Source: JADJLQ01 sp964396995 (GTDB lineage: Bacteria > Bacteroidota > Bacteroidia > Chitinophagales > Saprospiraceae). From it: a stretch of 46,404 nucleotides of DNA. Of the stretch, positions 42,050 to 46,404 are shown piece by piece. A program made the position numbers and the translations under genes. The number at the start of each line of letters is the position of its first letter. Positions within the stretch are counted from its first letter, which is position 1. The notes beneath the pieces were generated by a model that saw only the letters and a program-made list of their open reading frames with translations, did no database searches and was not told the origin of the DNA. The DNA lies in NCBI GenBank assembly GCA_964396995.1, contig CAYNIG010000004.1:1-46404 (forward strand), given 5' to 3'.

Positions 42050-42087
42050 TAAAACGAAAAAAGTCCGTATGAGCTACATACGGACTT
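42050..42087 (-). terminator. Intrinsic terminator after acpP
   Basis: On the minus strand an 11-bp perfect stem (42087-42077 with 42071-42061, loop of 5) is followed by TTTTCG and further T. It begins 29 nt after the acpP stop and lies before the fabF promoter. Confidence 0.92.
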
Positions 42088-42115
42088 CCGAATAAATCAA
42101 AAGTTTATATATTTT

Positions 42116-42355
42116 TTACTTGTTGATCTGAGATTCAAGGTAGCTGATTGCCTGACCTACTGTTTGAATTTTTTCTGCTTGCTCATCAGGAATAGATAGA
42201 TCAAACTCTTTTTCAAATTCCATTATAAGTTCCACAGTATCAAGTGAATCGGCGCCAAGATCGTTGGTAAAACTAGCTTCTGAGGTTACTTCAGCTTCGT
42301 CTACACCAAGTTTGTCAACTATGATTTTTTTTACTTTTTCTTCAATACTTGCCAT
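42116..42355 (-). CDS. acpP: Acyl carrier protein
   Basis: This small acidic cytoplasmic carrier of growing acyl chains has 79 aa. The phosphopantetheine attachment Ser lies in the GADSLDTVELI motif at about 35-45. The four-helix ACP pattern and length are standard. The ATG at 42355 gives MASIEEKVKK; an upstream TTG would add nine residues atypical of ACP. A terminator follows and fabF has a separate promoter, so acpP can be made in excess over FabF. It is divergent from pyk across a 213-nt spacer holding a 16-bp palindrome. Confidence 0.97.
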   Translation of the reverse strand: MASIEEKVKKIIVDKLGVDEAEVTSEASFTNDLGADSLDTVELIMEFEKEFDLSIPDEQAEKIQTVGQAISYLESQINK

Positions 42356-42379
42356 TTGTATAGGTTTTAAAATTTTGTG

Positions 42380-42387
42380 CAAAAATA
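42380..42387 (-). promoter_or_regulatory. Candidate -7 element for acpP
   Basis: TATTTTTG on the minus strand fits TAnnTTTG and lies 24 nt before the acpP ATG. No -33 box at the usual spacing is seen; the nearest TTTG is within the palindrome at 42417-42432, at too long a spacing. Confidence 0.35.
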
Positions 42388-42416
42388 AAATTTTGATTGT
42401 GATAATAAAATAAATT

Positions 42417-42432
42417 TTTGACCCGGGTCAAA
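42417..42432. promoter_or_regulatory. Perfect 16-bp palindrome in the acpP-pyk divergent spacer
   Basis: TTTGACCCGGGTCAAA is a perfect palindrome with a GC-rich core in an otherwise AT-rich spacer, 62 nt before the acpP ATG and 136 nt before the pyk ATG. It is too short and lacks a loop and T-run for a terminator, so a dimeric regulator site is the simpler reading. Confidence 0.5.
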
Positions 42433-42568
42433 TTCCTCTTTTGGAACAGTCCTTATCAAATTTCATCATGATAATATCAAATCTAAACTAAAAGTTTCTT
42501 AAAATGTAAATATCTTTTCTATTCTGGCATAGAATTTTGATGTATCTATGCGCAAAATTTAAAATATT

Positions 42569-44008
42569 ATGAGCGGACAAACGCTCCTCAACACGAAAAT
42601 TATAGCCACTGTAGGTCCTGCTATCAGCTCCTACAATATGCTATTGGACATGGCGAAAGCCGGTGTGAATGTATTCAGGTTAAATATGTCACATGCAGAC
42701 CATGCCACTCATCTTGAGGTAATTCAACATTTAACGAAAATCAACCAGGAACATCAGTTCCATTTTGGTATCCTGGCCGATTTACAAGGACCAAAACTCA
42801 GGGTCGGGCGTATTGTAAACAATGCCCTGGAGCTAAAGACTGATGATGAAATCATTTTTACCAATACGAAGTGCGAAGGGACTAAGGATGGAATCTACAT
42901 GAGTTATGAATTATTCCCGCAAGAAGTAGCTAAGGGAGATAAAGTGTTGGTCGATGATGGAAAACTGATGTTCGAAGTAGTGGAAACCGATAGACGGTCG
43001 ACGGTGAAGTTGAAAGTATTATTCGGAGGCATTCTTTCCTCCAACAAAGGAGTTAACTTGCCCGATACCCAGATTTCACTTCCATCTCTTACAGAAAAAG
43101 ATTTAATCGATCTTGAATTTATATCCAAACAGCCAGTGCATTGGATTGCATTGTCCTTTGTGCGCAAAGCAGAAGATATTACAGATCTGCGAAAACGATT
43201 AAAAGAATTTGGACATACTGCACGAATAGTTGCAAAAATTGAAAAACCCGAAGCACTTAAAAATATAAATGAAGTCATTCAGGCCACCGATGCGGTGATG
43301 GTCGCTAGGGGTGATTTAGGGGTAGAAGTCCCAATAGAAAAATTACCGGGCATTCAAAAAGAAATCGTACGCCGTTGTATTGAACAAAGCCGTCCGGTCA
43401 TCGTGGCAACCCAGATGATGGAGAGTATGATTACCAATCCCAGTCCTACCCGTGCCGAAGTTACCGATGTGGCCAACGCAGTATTAGACGGAGCTGATGC
43501 GGTAATGCTCAGTGGTGAAACTTCAGTAGGCAAACATCCTGTGCGTGTAGTAGAAGCGATGGCAAAAATTATCGCAGAGACGGAGCGCCATTATCAACCC
43601 AACCAATCCAGGTTACCCAAACTACATAAGGAATCGGAAACCTTCCTGGCAGATGTACTTTGTTTTAATGCAGTAAAAACAACTCATGATCTGGATGCCA
43701 AAGCCATCATTGGCATGACTACCTCGGGTTACACTGCTTTTAAAATATCATCATTCAGGCCCAAGGCAGAAATATTTATTTTCTCCACGGTCGCTCATAT
43801 GCTATCTACTTTAAATTTAGTATGGGGGGTACAATGTTTCCTTTACAAAAACGAAAACGAAAGCACCGACATGCTCATGAATAAAATTTCCCAATACTTA
43901 AAAGAAAAAGGGTTACTTAATAAGGGAGATATAGTGGTCAATACCGGGACCGTTCCCGTCCAATTAGACGGCAGAACCAATATGATGAAGATAGCTCAGG
44001 TGGAATAA
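42569..44008 (+). CDS. pyk: Pyruvate kinase
   Basis: This cytoplasmic glycolytic enzyme converts phosphoenolpyruvate and ADP to pyruvate and ATP. The 479 aa are typical. An A/B/A domain order is visible: TKIIATVGPA and VFRLNMSHAD (about 9-43), the B domain (about 70-165, KLRVGRIVNN), and the catalytic Lys in IVAKIEKPEAL with VMVARGDLGVEVP (about 215-260). The K+/Mg-site segment is VATQMMESMITNPSPTRAEV, then DGADAVMLSGETSVGKHP. The C-terminal domain follows from about 350. The ATG at 42569 gives the normal N-terminus. The 198-nt spacer downstream has only a weak 5-bp hairpin near 44036-44060. Confidence 0.96.
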   Translation: MSGQTLLNTKIIATVGPAISSYNMLLDMAKAGVNVFRLNMSHADHATHLEVIQHLTKINQEHQFHFGILADLQGPKLRVGRIVNNALELKTDDEIIFTNTKCEGTKDGIYMSYELFPQEVAKGDKVLVDDGKLMFEVVETDRRSTVKLKVLFGGILSSNKGVNLPDTQISLPSLTEKDLIDLEFISKQPVHWIALSFVRKAEDITDLRKRLKEFGHTARIVAKIEKPEALKNINEVIQATDAVMVARGDLGVEVPIEKLPGIQKEIVRRCIEQSRPVIVATQMMESMITNPSPTRAEVTDVANAVLDGADAVMLSGETSVGKHPVRVVEAMAKIIAETERHYQPNQSRLPKLHKESETFLADVLCFNAVKTTHDLDAKAIIGMTTSGYTAFKISSFRPKAEIFIFSTVAHMLSTLNLVWGVQCFLYKNENESTDMLMNKISQYLKEKGLLNKGDIVVNTGTVPVQLDGRTNMMKIAQVE

Positions 44009-44153
44009 TGTTTTAACGATTTTCTAAGTGATTTTAAGCCGAATTTCAATACTAAGGCTTCTTATTAAACTGACAAGATTTAAAGGATTTAAAAGGGATT
44101 ATTTTCTGCTTACCTCCGTTTTTGACTAACTCAGACTCAATAAAAATCAAACT

Positions 44154-44168
44154 TTAAGGTAACCTTAA
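44154..44168. promoter_or_regulatory. Inverted repeat upstream of the TPR gene
   Basis: TTAAGGT-A-ACCTTAA is a perfect 7-bp inverted repeat around one base. It lies about 23-37 nt before the TAATTTTG box, where an activator or repressor could contact the promoter. Confidence 0.4.
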
Positions 44169-44190
44169 TCTACATTCTTCGTCAAATCAG

Positions 44191-44198
44191 TAATTTTG
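44191..44198 (+). promoter_or_regulatory. Candidate -7 promoter element for the TPR gene
   Basis: TAATTTTG matches TAnnTTTG exactly and ends 8 nt before the ATG at 44207, implying a very short leader. No -33 TTTG is present at 19 nt; the inverted repeat upstream may substitute through an activator. Confidence 0.4.
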
Positions 44199-44206
44199 TA
44201 ACAAAT

Positions 44207-46222
44207 ATGAGATTAATCGCATTGGTAATTGGTCTGGGCCTCAGCGTGTTGATTTCTGGTCAGGATAGTGTATTGACCGAAAGCAGCATTCAGACTCAGT
44301 CTATATTTATTGAAGCCATACGAAACAAATTAATTGATCGACACGATCTGTCCATTCCCCAATTCCGCGAAATTTTGAAGAAAGAACCCAAAAATCATGT
44401 AGTATGGTATGAACTCGGATTCGGCTTGTATAAATCTAAACAATTGGATGAAGCATTGGATGCTGCTAAAAAAGCCAATGAATTACAGGCAAATGAAAAA
44501 CAATATCTCTCACTATTAGCTAATATATATCACCAAAAACAAGAGTATTTACTGGAAGCAGGGATCTATAAAAGACTTCAACCTTTAGACCCTTATAGTG
44601 AATCTAATTATGTGCTTTGGGCGGATGCTTTAAAAACCGAAGGTAAGTGGGAAGAGGCTATCAAGACTTTGGATCTGATGGAGCAGAAAAAGGGGGTGAA
44701 TGAAATCAGCTCATTGCAAAAAGCAGGGTTATTCGGTCAGTTAGGTAAAATAAAGGAAGAGGAAAGTGAATTAATTAAATTAAATGATGCATTTCCGGGA
44801 GATACGAAATATCTGCATGCACTGGCTTCTTTTTATATGAAATCTCAAAAGCCGGAAAAAGCAGAAGCTATTTACAAAAAGATACTTTCTTTTAATCCTG
44901 CCGATGAAAGAGCTTCACTTGCTATGGCAAATAAGTTTAAACAAACCGGCCAGGATGATCAGTACCTCCAATCTATATCCACACTGATTGAAAATGCCTC
45001 TATTCCTCTGGATGCTAAGATATTGGAGTTAATACCCTTTATTAATAAAGCATTGAATACAAACGATACGAATCTTTTACGAACACTTGAAAAGCATGCT
45101 GTAAGCCTTGCTAAATCAGCCCCGGACAACCCCAAAACTCAAGCCCTGCTTGGTGATGTCTATTTCGCCCAAAATAAGGAATTCAATGCTTTCATTTCTT
45201 ACCAGGAGGCCATTAAAGCAGGACCCTGTCCTAAACCGGTATGGGCAAATTATCTTGGATTATCTTCAAAGTTTTTACCCGAAGCAGAGTATATGTCAAA
45301 TGCAGAACAAGCATATGATCTTTTCCCAAATGAACCGACCTTTGCTCTACAATTTGGTAAAGCACTGGTTTGGTACGGAAAAACAGCTCAGGCTAAAAAT
45401 ATCGTTTTGCAGGCTGCTTTGATGGTAGGAGATCAGAAAAATTTTAAACCTTCTTTGCAAGCCTTAAAATATATATTGGCAGAGGAAGAAAAAGATCAAA
45501 CAATGATAGAGGACTTATCTAAGGATCCATCATTGCTCTCTTCAGTAAACGCCCTAAAACTGGTAATAGATTATTTCTTAAATAAAAAAAATCAGCCAGC
45601 TCAAGCAATCCAGTGGATTGATATTGCGCATAAACTGACACCGAAAGATGAAGTATTGAAAAGACTTAAAATTGAAGCTGAGTTAAAAAGTAAAAATAAA
45701 TCAGATTCCAAAATTGAAAATGATGGTTCGAATTCAGTCAACCAGGCACAGGCTGCTCTTGAGGGTGGTGATTATGATAAAGCCATTTCATATTACACCA
45801 CTTCTATTGATGCTTCAAATCAGGATGAAAAAAAAGCTGAATATTATTACTCTATAGCTCAAATTTTATATCAATACAAAGCTGATTTAATTCAAGCAAG
45901 GGAAATCGCTTTAAAAGCCATTCGGGTGAAGCCCAATTGGGGAGTTCCATATGTATTCATTGGAAATTTATATGTTAGTGGTGCGAAAAATTGTGGTGAT
46001 ATTTGGGGTGCTCAACTGGCTACTCTGGCTGCAATTGACAAATACCAAACAGCAAGGTCCATTGACACATCGGTTGCAGATGAAGTCAATAATAAAATAA
46101 ATCAAATTTCCTCGTTCTTACCGGAAAAATCAGATGGGTACATTAGAGGAGTACAGGAAGGATCTATTGTGAAGGTACCTTGCTGGATTGATGAAACAGT
46201 CAAAATCAGATATAAACAATAG
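44207..46222 (+). CDS. Exported tetratricopeptide-repeat protein
   Basis: This exported, probably periplasmic or outer-membrane-associated protein has 671 aa. A Sec signal peptide occupies about 1-19 (LIALVIGLGLSVLISG, then Q). The rest is a long array of TPR-like helical hairpins (for example HVVWYELGFGLYKSKQLDEALDAAKKA near 64-90 and ALEGGDYDKAISYYTTSIDAS near 513-533). The C-terminal segment (about 550-671) includes GVPYVFIGNLYVSGAKNCGD and a short non-TPR tail. TPR arrays mediate protein contacts; the partner is unknown. A lipoprotein gene starts 8 nt after its stop, so they form an operon. In Bacteroidota such pairs are commonly envelope-biogenesis genes, from memory. Confidence 0.85.
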   Translation: MRLIALVIGLGLSVLISGQDSVLTESSIQTQSIFIEAIRNKLIDRHDLSIPQFREILKKEPKNHVVWYELGFGLYKSKQLDEALDAAKKANELQANEKQYLSLLANIYHQKQEYLLEAGIYKRLQPLDPYSESNYVLWADALKTEGKWEEAIKTLDLMEQKKGVNEISSLQKAGLFGQLGKIKEEESELIKLNDAFPGDTKYLHALASFYMKSQKPEKAEAIYKKILSFNPADERASLAMANKFKQTGQDDQYLQSISTLIENASIPLDAKILELIPFINKALNTNDTNLLRTLEKHAVSLAKSAPDNPKTQALLGDVYFAQNKEFNAFISYQEAIKAGPCPKPVWANYLGLSSKFLPEAEYMSNAEQAYDLFPNEPTFALQFGKALVWYGKTAQAKNIVLQAALMVGDQKNFKPSLQALKYILAEEEKDQTMIEDLSKDPSLLSSVNALKLVIDYFLNKKNQPAQAIQWIDIAHKLTPKDEVLKRLKIEAELKSKNKSDSKIENDGSNSVNQAQAALEGGDYDKAISYYTTSIDASNQDEKKAEYYYSIAQILYQYKADLIQAREIALKAIRVKPNWGVPYVFIGNLYVSGAKNCGDIWGAQLATLAAIDKYQTARSIDTSVADEVNNKINQISSFLPEKSDGYIRGVQEGSIVKVPCWIDETVKIRYKQ

Positions 46223-46230
46223 AGGCAGGG

Positions 46231-46404
46231 ATGTGGAAAATGAAATATAAATCCTATTTACTATTTATACCAATTTGTGGTTTTTTAATTTCTGCTTGTT
46301 CCAGGAAAACATCAACATTAGCTAGTGCTAAAAGGGACACCAAAAAGGATTACACTGTTGAAAATATAATACAATCCGTAAATGCCAAATCGGTTCAGGG
46401 AAAA
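46231..46404 (+). CDS. Lipoprotein, DUF4292-like (partial, runs off right edge)
   Basis: From the ATG at 46231 an open frame continues to the window end (58 codons). It has a lipoprotein signal (KSYLLFIPICGFLISAC, Cys at about 23) followed by a basic, Ser/Thr-rich linker and the start of a domain (YTVENIIQSVNAKSVQGK). Position 8 nt after a TPR gene and this N-terminus resemble DUF4292 lipoproteins of Bacteroidota, but only the start is visible. A second ATG is three codons on. Confidence 0.6.
   Translation, partial: MWKMKYKSYLLFIPICGFLISACSRKTSTLASAKRDTKKDYTVENIIQSVNAKSVQGK

Noticed and set aside
42356..42382. TTG start of acpP
   Set aside because: Adds nine residues not found in ACPs; MASIEEKVKK at the ATG is the canonical N-terminus.
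1..46404. CRISPR arrays, insertion sequences, prophage, rRNA
   Set aside because: No regularly spaced repeats, transposase, integrase or phage structural genes, and no rRNA-like sequence were recognised on either strand.

Overview
The window reads as one chromosomal stretch of a Bacteroidota bacterium, plausibly of the Saprospiraceae/Sphingobacteriia-like part of the phylum (phylum confident, family not). The reasons are two SusC/SusD pairs, a metalloprotease with a type IX secretion (Por) C-terminal sorting domain, a SusE/F-type lipoprotein, the gene order acpP-fabF-rnc, promoters of the Bacteroidota type (TTTG, about 19 nt, TAnnTTTG) and AT-rich spacers with few Shine-Dalgarno sequences. 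No insertion sequence, phage gene or CRISPR array was seen.

Layout. 1-9380 is mostly core and single genes: an edge-truncated exported protein (-), asnS, a secreted M36 (fungalysin) protease (-), rlmB, a TraB/GumN lipoprotein and a trans-sulfuration PLP enzyme. 9601-33670 is the accessory part. It opens with susC1-susD1, an intrinsic terminator, and a tightly packed trio (FG-GAP/ASPIC-UnbV lipoprotein, vanadium-haloperoxidase-like lipoprotein, second FG-GAP/ASPIC-UnbV protein). A tRNA-Cys on the opposite strand, with its own promoter element and terminator, separates this from a second locus: susC2, a susD2 carrying an internal pair of SusE/F-like domains, a susE/F-like gene, a LacI/GalR-type regulator, a GH53 endo-beta-1,4-galactanase, a sodium/sugar symporter and galactokinase. 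33702-44008 returns to housekeeping: an MTR-kinase-like phosphotransferase (-), accA, a DUF6913-like gene, dapA, a GMC oxidoreductase with its small Tat-signal subunit (-), then rnc, fabF and acpP (-), and pyk. The window ends with a TPR protein and the start of a lipoprotein gene.

How the accessory genes fit together. The second locus makes a coherent pectic-galactan utilisation pathway: surface glycan capture (SusC2/D2/E), galactan cutting by a lipoprotein GH53, uptake by an SGLT-type symporter, and phosphorylation by GalK. The beta-galactosidase needed to turn galacto-oligosaccharides into galactose is not in the window. A regulatory thread joins both SusCD units. A sequence matching the LacI/GalR consensus TGnAAnCGnTTnCA at every fixed position lies 6 nt before the regulator's ATG, a 9-of-10 match lies just downstream of the inferred susC1 promoter inside a perfect 20-bp palindrome, and an 8-of-10 match lies about 40 nt before susC2. 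The GalR-type regulator may therefore control its own operon and both importers.

The two most unusual items are the SusD2 protein with an embedded tandem SusE/F module closely similar to that of the adjacent susE/F gene, and the FG-GAP / haloperoxidase / FG-GAP trio attached to susCD1, whose joint role is unknown to me. Also notable is the acpP-terminator-fabF-promoter arrangement, which uncouples carrier-protein expression from fabF and rnc.
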